From NCBI GenBank assembly GCA_030159075.1, contig BROG01000295.1:62001-126000 (forward strand): a stretch of 64,000 nucleotides of DNA. Reading direction: 5' to 3'. Made by a program: the position numbers and the translations under genes. The notes under the pieces are model-generated. The model saw only the letters and a program-made list of their open reading frames with translations, ran no database searches and was not told the origin of the DNA. The DNA comes from Atrina japonica (lineage: Eukaryota > Mollusca > Bivalvia > Pterioida > Pinnidae). How positions within the stretch are numbered: position 1 is the first letter of the stretch; the number at the start of each line of letters is the position of its first letter. Shown piece by piece: positions 36,790 through 49,107 of this stretch.

Positions 36790-37870
36790 GGGCAGAGACA
36801 TTGACGGGGGAAAGTGAGGAAATATATACAGAGACATTGACAGAGGACATATTTAACTACATAACACATCATTATTGAATGCAAACCGATCTACTGGATT
36901 TGGAATAGAGAATCACATATCCCCATACCTGTTTACAAGAGTTAAATCGGAATAACTTTGTTGACTCTTTAAAACTAAGTTTAACTTCAAAGAAACTTTT
37001 TTCATAATTCTTTACATGAGTTCATTCAAAATAACTTTGATCCCATCATATATAATTTTAGCTGCATAGAAATTGTACGATTTGCCAATGAAAAATTCCT
37101 TTTCATGTAACCTATTTATAGCATATTTCAGTTTTAGGTATAATCTATATTTATTCTGCATACGAAATAGTCAGTTCATATTCCATCTTTAACACTTTAT
37201 AATACTACTTACTATATTTCTAAACCGAGTACAATAAATGTGTAATTATCTTTATAATTACCATATTTACTCCTCTAAGATTACGTTCTCATTTTGTACG
37301 AAACTGACACCGGATAAATAGTGTTCAATACTTTGATTTTGTCTCTATGACAGTATGCTATCAACCAATTAGATATTGTGATTATCCATATCAAACAGGC
37401 TTCTGTGTATGTGTAAGAACAGCTCGTATATATGTTATATAGATAATTACAAATGAGACACCAGTCAAATACAACTTCTGTAATAAATAGATGTTCTCAA
37501 GTCTAAATAGGAATCATTCTACTCACTGGTAGGAGTAAAATCTAAATAAATGACTACAAAAAAAGCAAATGTTGAACATGGATACATTTATTCATAAGAA
37601 TAATTCATTTCATTGTTACACTTTAATCGTGTATATGCAGAATCTATAGATGCCAAAAACATATATCGTGACGGCAATATTTTAGGAATTAGTTATATTG
37701 AGACTGTTTGTATAATAACTCTGCATTGACATTAGTCAGTCTGTGAATTAGTTAAGATTTTTTAAAGGAATTGTTACTCTATTTCACATTGGCGTGAGTA
37801 TTTACTACCCAAAATGACAAATACAGTAGACTCAGTTTCTAATAAAGCATGAAATTATCAGAGGCTAACA
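36790..37870 (+). repeat. Tandem duplication, copy B
   Basis: Partner of 35520-36500, offset 1402 bp in the core. The well-conserved core contains CTCGTATATATGTTATATAG, AATAAATAGATGTTCTCAAG and ACATTTATTCATAAGAATAA. Outside the core small indels and many substitutions separate the copies. Confidence 0.9.
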
Positions 37871-37904
37871 GATAATGTTCTGAAAGGATACCACAAAGTG
37901 AGTA

Positions 37905-38290
37905 ATGCATCTGAATTTGATTCCATTTCGTAGGATCGTTCCAGACAAAATGTTAAAGTGATTTTCCTAAGGGGTTTTATGTCTTAGCCATCTTAACTGT
38001 CGGGCGTGGTAATCAATTCGGAAAGCCTACCACTCAAAGATCGTTCCAACAAAGTTTGGGTCCAGTTTCAGGGAAGAAAGTGTTTGGAAATCCATCCATA
38101 TTGGTCAATGGATGAAGATGCCATATACAATATTGAAATGAGGTCACTCAAAGACTATTCCACTATACCTTGATCTCAATTGTTCCGGTGGATTTACAGA
38201 AGATCAAAAGACGAAATGTTAACGGACTAACGACAGGCAGAACGTGCAGAAGACAGACGACAAGTCACAGAAAAAGTTCATATTACTAAA
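37905..38290 (+). mobile_element. Degenerate molluscan dispersed repeat
   Basis: Contains ATCGTTCCAACAAAGTTTGG, CCGGTGGATTTACAGAAGAT and GTTAACGGACTAACGACAGG. The last two resemble the end of a very common molluscan repeat (GTTAACGGACGGACGAC...). Recognition is from memory of the family; no second copy is in this window. Confidence 0.4.
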
Positions 38291-38754
38291 ATATAAAATC
38301 ACATATACCAAAGCAATATATGTCATAATTGCCAACTTAAAGTATCGCTGTAAAGAATGCCTTCCTGAATGAAGTGTATCAATGATGCATGATAAATAAA
38401 TATTGATACATTAACAGCGTATACTTTTACGTAGAAATGCCTCAGTACTATCTATCGGATTATATGTATTTCCCACCTGTATACACAGTGTACTGTATTG
38501 GTGTATATCAATTCCACTTTGACTCTGAGTGTATATCACTAATATTTTATGACGACGTTATTATTGGTACTCACATTTTCAAGTATAATTGCGAATAGAC
38601 GACAAAAGCAAATTTACGCAAAAATTAATATCTCACAAAATAAAAGTATATTGTAGCATTTTTATGTCTATTTGTTTACTGGTGTTTTAGGAGTGAAAAA
38701 ATAAAGACATTTCAAATGGTTATGGCGAAAATGTGTCTTAAGAATTTAGAATAT
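38291..38754. other. AT-rich DNA, nothing recognised
   Basis: Unique sequence between two repeat fragments. Confidence 0.5.
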
Positions 38755-38812
38755 GTACATGTATCCTGGACATCCTGAAGATTTATACTTTGGTATCTGA
38801 GATGTTACAAGA
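38755..38812 (+). mobile_element. Penelope-like element tail fragment
   Basis: ATGTATCCTGGACATCCTGA and ATTTATACTTTGGTATCTGA match only the last 55 to 60 bp of the retroelement 3' end. Confidence 0.7.
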
Positions 38813-39427
38813 TAAAAGTAATATTTTGAATGAGACTTAAAACCAGAGGTTATGTGTCAGAACAATAGCACAACCCTAGAGAACTTGGTGCATTGTGTCG
38901 ACCTCATAAAATAAGTGACACTTCACTTAGGATTTCAGGAGAAAAAATCCACTGCTTGGACATCCAATAAAACATGTATATCTGCTGATGTACATGTACC
39001 AAATGTAATGTAGTGCGTTTGAAGTTGTCATTTAGAGCACGTGTTTGTAAGTCTTATACAAAAGAGGATAAAGACGTCCGCTGTTATTACATATCATATA
39101 TCAAACAAAGTAGTCCTGTCCACTTAGGTGTTGCACGGGATAACATTTCTGGAAATGCTATTAATTAATAAAATAGCAAACTTTCTGAACGAGTGCATTC
39201 CACTGGATTCAATTTGAGTTGACACTCAGTATACTCCTAGATACACCTGGATCTACCTGAGGGACGTATATTTTATATTGTAATGAAGTTCGTCTTAAAT
39301 CATCTTAGAGTCAAACCTTTCAGTTATCTATGGAACTATAAAACTCATTTCGTTATTTAGCAAATCTTTAGAAGCATATGATAAACTAGGCCACTGCATA
39401 GCCTTATGCAAAGGTGATCATGATGAT
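38813..39427. other. AT-rich DNA, nothing recognised
   Basis: No feature supported; the last 50 bp may be very diverged satellite units (GCATAGCCTTATGCAAAGG). Confidence 0.5.
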
Positions 39428-40413
39428 CGTAAAACAGGACCACGACATAACTCTCTGTTTAAGTCAAAATACCTAATTAAGACTCTTGTAAACAGGACCA
39501 CGACAAAGCCCTCTGTTTAAGTCAAAATTACCGATTAAGAAACTTGTAAAACAGGGCCACGAAATAGCCCTCTGTTTAAGTCGAAATTCCTAACCAAGAC
39601 AATTGTAAAACAGGACCACGATATAGCCCGCTGTGTAAGTCAAAATTTTTAATTAAGACAATTGTAAAACAGGACCCACGACATAACCCTTTGCTTGAGT
39701 CAAAATTCCTAATTAAGAAAATTGTAAAACAGGACCACGACATAGCCCTCTGTTTAAGTCAACATTACTAATTAAGACACTCGTAAAACAGAACCACGAC
39801 ATAGCCCTCTGTTTAAGTCAAAATTCCTAATTAAGAAAATTGTAAAACAGGACCACGACATAGCCCCCTGTTTAAGTCAACATTATTAGTTAAGACACTC
39901 GTAAAACAGGACCACGACATAGCCCTCTGTTTAAGTCAAAATTCCTAATTAAGAAAATTGTAAAACAGGACCACGACATAGCCCTCTGTTTAAGTCAACA
40001 TTACTAATTAAGACACTCGTAAAACAGGACCACGACATAGCCCTCTGTTTAAGTCAAAATTCCTAATTAAGAAAATTGTAAAACAGGACCACGACATAGC
40101 CCTCTGTTTAAGTCAACATTACTAATTAAGACACTCGTAAAACAGGACCACGACATAGCCCTCTGTTTAAGTCAAAATTCCTAATTAAGAAAATTGTAAA
40201 ACAGGACCACGACATAGCCCTCTGTTTAAGTCAACATTACTAATTAAGACACTCGTAAAACAGGACCACGACATAGCCCTCTGTTTAAGTCAACATTACT
40301 AATTAAGACACTCGTACAACAGGACCACGACATAGCCCTCTGTTTAAGTCAACATTACTAATTAAGACACTCGTAAAACAGGACCACGACATAGCTCTCT
40401 GCTTAAGTCTAAT
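39428..40413 (+). repeat. Satellite-like array, 59-bp unit with 118-bp higher-order repeat
   Basis: Each unit contains GTAAAACAGGACCACGACAT and AGCCCTCTGTTTAAGTCAA. Two subtypes exist: A (AAATTCCTAATTAAGAAAAT) and B (CATTACTAATTAAGACACTC). From about 39720 to 40260 they alternate B-A-B-A, giving a nearly identical 118-bp dimer; the array ends with consecutive B units. The first four or five units are diverged and less regular. Confidence 0.97.
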
Positions 40414-41099
40414 ATCGGTTTGTGATCCTAGGTCCTGGGGCCTGATCAAAACGTTTCATTGATTCCTGAAAGATGATATGTAAATTAATAATTTACTTCG
40501 TACTTCATCTCAACTCGATTTCATTTCGTCTTACATGCATCAAATTGTAGTAACTGTTATCATTTCCAGTGTTACTCATTACTGGGGTGTAACATTGGAA
40601 AACAGATTCAATCAAGCTGACAAGAAAGTCGAATATTATATCTAAAGATTAAAGATAAAACTCAGTCCAATAACAGCAGGATCCAAGTCAATGACTACGA
40701 GCGAAAGAAAAAGATAAAGTACACAGTAGGAGAATATCAGAAAAAAGTTAAAAGTACACTTGAAAGCGATCAATATTAAAGAAAGCAATCAGAACAGCAA
40801 AGCACGACACATTAAGTGACGAAGGATGTTAGAATGAGCAATGGATACCACTAATATGTTACAAGTGTTGCTTCAGAGCGAGCGTGGTTTTTATCGTCAA
40901 TGGTTTTCCTATAAAGAGATCATTTGATGTCAGAGCGTACTTTAATTATGTTTAAAAGGAACATTTGACATTACCTATCAGAATAAGATCAAAAGAATTG
41001 ATACATTACAGTTGGAATGACACAGGTCAATATCAAAGAGTTATTTTTGGGATTTTTATCGGAATGAATTCTGAATTCTGAATGCTGTTGTACACCACA
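40414..41099. other. Unique sequence, nothing recognised
   Basis: Non-repetitive AT-rich DNA without supported exons. Confidence 0.5.
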
Positions 41100-41290
41100 A
41101 TCAACAATTTGTTCACTTAGGCTATATGGTGGCGGCCAGGTTTTTAGTGCTTGAGGAGAGAACCCGGTTACAATGTACCCGGGAAGAGATCACCGGACTT
41201 AAGCAAGTAAACTGGCAAACTTTCTCACAAAATCAGCTTAGGTTCCAGTGGGGCTCAAACCAACACTGGCTAGAGGTGAAATATTTCATG
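41100..41290 (+). mobile_element. Possible molluscan SINE-like remnant
   Basis: Contains CCGGTTACAATGTACCCGGG, AAGCAAGTAAACTGGCAAAC, TTTCTCACAAAATCAGCTTA and GTGGGGCTCAAACCAACACT. The run 'GGCAAGTAAACTGGCAAACTTTCTCACA...GGGGCTCGAACC' is one I recognise from dispersed repeats of molluscs. It is less AT-rich than its surroundings. Name and class uncertain. Confidence 0.45.
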
Positions 41291-41355
41291 GCATAAAGCG
41301 TGATTCCCCATAACTGTCTTTCTGTTGGTCTGTCTATCTATCTAGTTGGTAACAT

Positions 41356-41461
<106 letters not shown>

Positions 41462-41552
41462 GTTTTTTCTTTAACTAATTATTTAAGAGTATGGTTTCCG
41501 TATAGCATGGCCAAATATTAAGATTATTGTTCAACTAAATGAAAAGTTAGGA

Positions 41553-41880
41553 AAATGTTTATGTTCCGCACATTTTACGGTCGGTATAATAGTCTTGTTT
41601 GCGATTACTCTGTTTCACTAAGTGAAATGTTGAGTTGCCTTTTCGTCGGTGGTTGTTGTGACGTCTGTACCAATTGTGACGAGGATCCACTCATCACGTA
41701 TTTCATTGAACTTGACTGTGGACTCACGGCGGGTGTGACCAGTCGACATGGGATGCTTACTCCTCCATGGCACCTGATCCCACCTCTTGGTTTCCATTTT
41801 TACCGGATTTGTATCTATGTCCTGGACATTCTATTGATTTATACTTTGGTATCTGAGATTTTTTATATTATGCTCTTTTA
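41553..41880 (+). pseudogene. Penelope-like retroelement 3' fragment
   Basis: Open from 41555 to a stop at 41882. It encodes FRTFYGRYNSLVCDYSVSLS, the C-terminal end of the reverse-transcriptase ORF, then reads through the 3' region (DCGLTAGVTSRHGMLTPPWH, FYRICIYVLDILLIYTLVSE). In the copy at 45045 the ORF stops at GGC*, whereas here TGTGAC replaces TGAGAC so the frame stays open; the 3' region reading frame is probably incidental. A short internal deletion removes the AGAGGTCCGTGTTTGTCC part near 41796. Confidence 0.8.
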
Positions 41881-43151
41881 TTGAAAATTGGACAGCTCAT
41901 TCTGTTATATAAGAAAATACATGTATAAGACAAGTATAATATGACTAGATTCGAACTCACGCCGTCTTTCAATTGTAAATTCATATTTATCCTGAAAGAT
42001 ATATTTTCAAACAATGATCTTACCTGTTATCGTAAAGTATATTCCCTATATTTGACTGCTCCCTGGCATCGATTTCAAAGAATGCCTCATGTATATCAAT
42101 TTTATTTTTCTACACTGTAAGGTGCAAGAAAAAATCCTTTAGAGCTAGTCTGAAATGACATTGTCTTCACACAACTTTATAATCAACTAAAGCACACATT
42201 AAAACATCGTGAAGTAAATAATAACTATTTAATGTTACTTATAATCCGTGCAATAATACATGTATATATTTATAAATAGAAAATTTGCTTTGGCTTCTAA
42301 AATATTGATCTTATCAAGGACACAAAGAGCAATTATTCAGAAAAAATTTAAGATAATTTGGTTTGAATTATACCATACATTTATACAAAATGAATCAACA
42401 GAGATCTATCTCTATATCTGCAATTTGAAACTTATACTTAACTAATAGCGAACGTAGAACTTATAACACCTAATTAGTGATCGGTGTACATTGGTAGTCG
42501 TACATGGGTAGGTGTATATAGTCCAGGTAGTAATCTTTACATATATACTATTACTTTTTGAAGTAGGAAATACTTAAGACGTTTTATGACCTATTTTGAA
42601 ATTTGATTGATTCAGGTTTTAGAGGTAAATGAGGCAGATCGGATAAAAGGCGCAATGAATGCATATCACTACAGCTATTGAATGTAAAAAGGCCCAGGTT
42701 ATAGATACAGTATCTGATTCCTTCCACGACAGCATACCTAAAATGTTTTAGTAAATATAACGACTTCCTTAATGATACCGAGCAATAAAGTAATGGCAAC
42801 AACGTCCTTTATTTCGTTAGTTTTGGTTGGATATAATTTTTTAGACCAAGGCACCCGACGCTATAGACGAAGTGTCAAAAATTGTGACCTGGGCCATGGA
42901 CGTATGTCAATACAGCAAGAGGAAGAGGAAATGTACCCTTCCTCTCGTTCTGGATGAGTGAAAATGGCGTGAGGACGAGCAGTTAGGAGTGGATACTCCT
43001 CCACAGTGACAAGTACTTTTTCTTCTAGATCTATAACACCTAACGTTTTAGCCTCTAAAACTTTTCACGTCGCTTTCAAAATCGATTACTGCCATTTTAA
43101 TTACTTATATATCCCATATCAGAGATATAAAAAAGTTTTATTTTAAGAGGT
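41881..43151. other. AT-rich DNA, nothing certain
   Basis: A tRNA B-box-like TTCGAAC occurs at 41950-41956 without a matching A box or cloverleaf. The less AT-rich patch at 42840-43010 has a 61-codon frame with no recognisable product. Confidence 0.45.
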
Positions 43152-43525
43152 CCTAATTACCGCGAAGCCCGTTCCTTTAATTTCAGTTCAGTTATGTATT
43201 CTGTCGAAGATTATGCCAGATGATGGACCAAATATGACGACGTAGAATCAGACACGTTGACTGAATGGCTAAAAGCTATACGATGGTTGATAAAACCACG
43301 TATTCGAAAACTTAAAGGAACTATAAAAACACGTTATCCGTCTGTATTTTGTGATCCAGAAGTAGTAACCGAGTTGGATAGATTACATGACCAATATGTA
43401 CTCCTCCATGGCACCTGATCCCACTTCTTAGTTTCCAGAGGTCCGAGTTTGTCCATTTTTACCAGATTTGCATCTATATCCTGGAAATTTTAAATATTTA
43501 TATTTTGTATCTGATATTTTTTTGT
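43152..43525 (+). pseudogene. Penelope-like retroelement, 5' coding part fused to 3' tail
   Basis: In frame from 43152 it encodes PNYREARSFNF, SVEDYAR, an in-frame TGA at 43221-43223, then SDTLTEWLKAIRWLIKPRIR and YPSVFCDPEVVTELDRLHDQ. This is the region that precedes the reverse-transcriptase palm in this family. At about 43399 it passes abruptly into the 3' region (TACTCCTCCATGGCACCTGA...), so the entire catalytic core is deleted. The tail ends in TTTATATTTTGTATCTGATA. This is the only copy in the window that preserves the N-terminal portion. Confidence 0.7.
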
Positions 43526-44189
43526 ATCTAATGGTTCCACAAAAATTTATTAAAAACAAGCTGAAAGTGTCCATGGACGAGTGTTTTTCAAAATTACTCG
43601 TCCCGTAGGACTAATGGTTTTTACAAATTTTGTTCTCATCCTGCAGCAAGGTTTAAACGTTCCACACCATGATGCGTTACATTCGTTTAAATCATCATAG
43701 AACTGGTAACTTTTATGTCAAACGTTTGTTTACGAAGAGTAATCTGTGTATGATATCTTAGGCCTAATTAAGAGTTTTAGCCGAACCCACCCGTTTAGAG
43801 ACAAATATGTATAGCTGAGAAAACTTCGAACACTTGGACGTGTATTGAGATATCAGATGACGTACCAAAAATGATTAAATATTTTTTTTAAGTATTGTCT
43901 TCGGAGAAACGTAGTTGTGGTTTAAAGGTTTAGTCAGACACATTCGTTCCAGGGAAAAGCTGCATAACTGCATGGCCCTGAGATGTCGCTACTGGCCAAC
44001 TATAGAGACAAATATGGTGTTTGAATGACGATACATTTTGTAGAAAGCAAAAGTGATAAAAATAACTAAGAGAAATATTACAAATCTATTTACCAGCCAA
44101 AGTAAACATTATCAACAGTTTACAACGAAAGTTATTCCTAACTTTCCCCTTTCTCTTTCGTAAATCACTTCATTGTAAGTAACAGGCAG
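43526..44189. other. AT-rich DNA, nothing recognised
   Basis: Unique sequence with no supported feature. Confidence 0.5.
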
Positions 44190-44338
44190 GGTAAAACTGA
44201 TGAAGTACCAATGGATAATCGAAACTCCAAGTCCATTAGAATATGACACATTAGATATACAAATGGTCTCAACATGAAGAACAATTGCGAATCCCAAACG
44301 GGATAGGACCAGGTGTCCGGAAGGCATCAACGTTCCCT
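44190..44338 (-). mobile_element. Retroelement tail B, copy 2
   Basis: On the minus strand: TTGATGCCTTCCGGACACCT, GGTCCTATCCCGTTTGGGAT and TCGCAATTGTTCTTCATGTT, near-identical to 51740-51820. It lacks the GGTTTCCATGGAACG part seen in the other two copies. Confidence 0.7.
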
Positions 44339-44642
44339 ATTAGCAAAGTAATGTACATAGTGTATTGGGAGTTACTATGTATGATACATCATGTACCTGC
44401 CAAATATTTATATTTAAACATATTTTAAAACTCGATACCACAACATTCAATGGAGAAAACTATAAACGTTTTAGACACAAACTTCGATTGAGAAAAAAGA
44501 TGTTTTTATGGATATGCCATTGTTCAATCTACAAAAATGACAATTACAAAGTTTATACATGTATCCTGTTATTGATTCGAACACGGCGGCATAGACTGTT
44601 GGATATATTGCGATAATAATGTAATAGATAGTTAGCTTTATA

Positions 44643-44948
44643 GGGGCATTAGCTATGTTTTTTCTCGATTTCCCCCTTGTTTACCTTTTTTTAGATTGAT
44701 GTACTATACAATAACACAAAAAGAGATATACATGGGCATAAAAACTTTAAATTCCTATATATTGTGTGAAAATTGCTTGAGAAACTCAGGTTTGGTATTT
44801 TTTCAATTGCAATTGAATATCTCATCCTTACTATTTGTATATGAATACCACACTGGAATTTAAGATATGTTATGCCTTATTTGTTATTGTACATCAAGTA
44901 CAAGTAGAAAAACTCGAAATATTATTTGGTAAACATAGCTAATGCCCC
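44643..44948. mobile_element. Foldback MITE, copy 2 (same family as 7817-8186)
   Basis: Perfect 18-bp terminal inverted repeats, GGGGCATTAGCTATGTTT at 44643-44660 and its complement at 44931-44948. The halves are imperfect complements around TCAATTGCAATTGAA at about 44800-44815, so the whole element can fold back. It lies in the opposite orientation to copy 1. Confidence 0.85.
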
Positions 44949-45044
44949 TTTAAAATAATATACAATATCGGCTGCCGATAATCACCAAATTTACTCAGTA
45001 CTCAAGCTCAACTAATTTTTCATGATTTTAAGGGCAAAATCTAT

Positions 45045-45625
45045 TCTGTTACGAGACACAGACGGGAAATTAGCAACTAAGCTATACGATAAACGCGACG
45101 ATTTTGGCTTTCCCCATCGTAAATTTTCCACATTTAAGTAGTAATATCCCTCAGTCACCCGCATATGGAGTTTATATTTCACAAATGATCCGATATGCCA
45201 GGGCGTGCACAACATATGAAGATTTCATATACAGAGGTAAACTACTCACTGACAAATTATTGACACAGGGATATCGAAAACCGCGTTTAATGTCAACGTT
45301 CCGCAAATTTTACGGTCGGTATAATAGTCTTGTTTGCGACTACTCTGTTTCACTAAGTGAAATGTTGAGTTGCCTTTTCGTTGGCGGTTGTTGAGACGTC
45401 TGTACCAATTGTGACGAGGATACACTCCTCACTTGTTTCATTGGACTTGACTGTGGACTCACGGCGGGTGTGACCGGTCAACAGGGGATGCTTACTCCTC
45501 CATGACACCTGATCCCACCTCTTGGTTTCCAGAGGTTCGTGTTTGTCCATTTCTACCGGATTTGTATCTATGTCCTGGACATTCTATTGATTTATACTTT
45601 GGTATCTGAAATTTTTATATTTTTT
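45045..45625 (+). pseudogene. Penelope-like retroelement, best-preserved 3' copy
   Basis: It starts within the reverse-transcriptase thumb region (DGKLATKLYDKRDDF), shifts frame near 45100, then is open to a TGA at 45392-45394: FPIVNFPHLSSNI, AYGVYISQMIRYARACTTYE, LLTDKLLTQGYRKPRLM, TFRKFYGRYNSLVCDY. After the stop comes the 3' region with CGGCGGGTGTGACCGGTCAA, CACCTGATCCCACCTCTTGG and the terminal ATTTATACTTTGGTATCTGA, ending in T-rich sequence. All upstream coding sequence is missing, the pattern left by incomplete reverse transcription. It serves as the reference for the other fragments. Confidence 0.85.
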
Positions 45626-45920
45626 TATTGTTTATATTGATGGCATATAATTATAAATAATGATAAAAATATTGCTAATTTGAAGAAAACGTCGGAAATA
45701 TTTTTTTTAAAAATTAAGTACGTACTGAAGTTTTGAGTACCGTACTCGACGTATGTATTCATTTTTTACAGAAACATCTTTTGTGAGACTCAAGAATTTA
45801 TACGTGAATGATGAAAAATAATATGTTTCCTAGTCACACAAACCCCAAAGTTTTACAATTATATAGTCAAAATGATAAGATAAAAGTTGAGCTTGAGGAT
45901 TGAGTAAATTTGGTGACTTC

Positions 45921-46033
45921 GGATCCTGATCCCACATCTAACTTTCCAAAAGGACAGTGTTTGTCCCATGTTCACTATGTATGTGTATTACCTTTTTGCG
46001 TATTAATGGTTTACACTATGGCATCTGTACAGG
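45921..46033 (+). mobile_element. Diverged retroelement tail
   Basis: GGATCCTGATCCCACATCTA, AGTGTTTGTCCCATG and GGTTTACACTATGGCATCTG follow the order of the 3' tail found 300 bp upstream but are more diverged. Confidence 0.5.
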
Positions 46034-46231
46034 AAAATCCAGTTGTCCATTTCGTTATCAGATAAGAGATATAAGCTGCGTGTAGTACCTAGTTTGTAAG
46101 CGATATTTGCATGGCATATATTAATGTTTTTCGAAAAAAGTAAACCTTTAATAAGAGTCATCAAATTTGATACAAATTACATAACTCTAAAAACATTTAT
46201 TATCCAGAGTGTTATATCACACGGTTAGTAA

Positions 46232-46324
46232 ATATTATTAATAATACCAAAGTTGAAATTTTATAAGAGGCCAAATCAAATACTCAAGTCAATTGTTTCT
46301 GCCAATAAGACTTCATCATTTGAG
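46232..46324 (-). mobile_element. Dispersed repeat fragment C, copy 2
   Basis: Matches 13241-13334. The minus strand ends in AACTTTGGTATTATTAATAAT, linking it to the shared tail motif. Confidence 0.7.
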
Positions 46325-47203
46325 AAATACTAATGCTCATTATATTTCTTTCTGTTTATCGTGGGCTGTACTGCAGAATGTCATACAAGCTAACGTGCGG
46401 TAGAACATGTAAACAAAGTTTGTATAGGTACTGTGTTGATATCGTCTAATCTAAAAATGTAAAGATTTATGTAAGATGTTAATGTTCTTTATTACATCGA
46501 GGAGAGGCCAAATGACAATCAACAGTTGAATAACATGACGTGTTATGATTGTTGATGGTGAAAACGTACTTAAACGTTTAACTGATAATATCAATATAAA
46601 CTACCTGTTTACCTGTCGAACGCAAACACAATACAATTAGAGTTTTAAGTACATTCAGATTGATAAGATACTCACATCACGTCATATAACTGATTATTTA
46701 TGTTTGTTTCATTCCCTTGCATACTTTCGATATTTGGTACACTTTTTGCATAATAATTCATTGTACGATATACAATGAGTGTCATGATTAAATTTTGAAT
46801 TTCATATTTCTGATTTAACCAGAAGTATGATACGCCGCGTTTTGGGGATATTTTTTTTATCAAAATTGAATATTTTATGTCCATATTATCTTAATGATAT
46901 GCCATACCGATTATTAAGCGACACCACATGTTTTTCTTTCCAATTTAGGACACACCTGCAATTCTTAAGCAAAAGGTGTTAAGAAAATTTCACTTTTTTG
47001 TTTGCACTTTCTATTTTTACCATTAGAGGTGGGGAAACTGCTGAACCTTTAATCGAAATCAAAGCTTTAATTATTGAATGTTCTGAAAGATCAAACAAAA
47101 TTCTAACAAAGTCAAATTGTTCACTTTAATAGTGGGAGTAAATACAGCGTTCACTAAAATTACAGTTGTTAGCACACAAAGACATGTATATTAACACACA
47201 TAC

Positions 47204-47207
<4 letters not shown>
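46325..47207. other. AT-rich DNA, nothing recognised
   Basis: A 70-codon minus-strand frame at 46672-46884 has no support. Confidence 0.5.
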
Positions 47208-47253
<46 letters not shown>

Positions 47254-47330
47254 TCTATATATATCTTATATGTATATATATTCTTGTGTGTGTGCGTGTG
47301 CGTATGTATGTGTACGTGTGTGACATGTTA
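47208..47330. repeat. (TA)n with TG-rich flank
   Basis: A 42-bp TA run (47208-47249), then degenerate TA/TG sequence to about 47325. Confidence 0.93.
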
Positions 47331-47994
47331 ATTAACTGGCATGAAGACTTGTTTCTATTTTTTGGCATACAAGCTGTCAAAATTGATTTTTTGTTTGCAT
47401 TAACAGTTTCAGATATTCGATGTTTTATATCTCCTTAAAAAAAATGGGTTTGAAAAAACTTGTTATAATGTAATTTGCAAAAAGAAATTGGATGTAAATA
47501 ATGGGGACGTGTAAACATTGAATTATTTCATGGAAGGACGGAATATCAATTGTCGTCATATTTCATTTATTCAAATCAATATAAGCATGATATGTCAAAA
47601 AGTTCTACGTAGATATATATCTTTTTAGTTTTTTAATTCAAAGTTAAGGTCTAATTGCCGGATATATTTTTTATCAAATTAACAGCCTGTATGTCTTGAA
47701 GTCGTACCTTATTTCATATCAATCATTTATGAATTTTACATCGATCATCATATTTAATCATAAACTTATGATTTACATCAAAGGAACATTTTATATAGTG
47801 GAGAATAATGCTTACGCAGATATTACGCCGAATACTAAAAACTGAATCATTGAAATATAAAAATCACAGAAACCAAAACCATAGTATTAATCGTCATTGT
47901 GAGAAAGTTTGCCAGTATACATATAGAAAGTGACTACCACCATATCACTGTATAATTGTTGAGTGTGATTTAAGTCACAATAATCAAACAATCG
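47331..47994. other. AT-rich DNA with one possible tail fragment
   Basis: Near 47860-47892 AATCACAGAAACCAAAACCA plus TAGTATTAATCG resembles the minus-strand tail at 19834, diverged. Nothing else seen. Confidence 0.4.
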
Positions 47995-48782
<788 letters not shown>

Positions 48783-48884
48783 TAGTGGTCTAATAACTTT
48801 ATACCTCTTTATATAATATTCCATAACAGTATAAGATACGAAAGAAAAGATAATAACTTTCCTTTGTCAATAGGAATGTTATTG

Positions 48885-48912
48885 TAAATATTATAAACAT
48901 AATACCAAAGTT
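48885..48912 (-). repeat. 28-bp dispersed sequence, second copy
   Basis: Identical to 24612-24639 and located about 100 bp after the (TA)n array. Confidence 0.8.
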
Positions 48913-49107
48913 ATAATGTGCTTCTGGGTGCTAGTCCACAAGAATCACGAAATCAAACCACGATTTGTTTAAAGTCAGGCAAGCTAATCCGGTAAATAAA
49001 CCGGGCTTATCAATGAGCATTATACACCCTGATATTTTATTACAGTTAGGAATATTTCAAATGTATTTGATTGTGAAATATTGATCAAATCAGAAATCGT
49101 ATATACT

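Noticed and set aside
41940..41970. tRNA T-arm-like TTCGAAC sequence
   Set aside because: No A box, anticodon stem or cloverleaf could be drawn around it on either strand.
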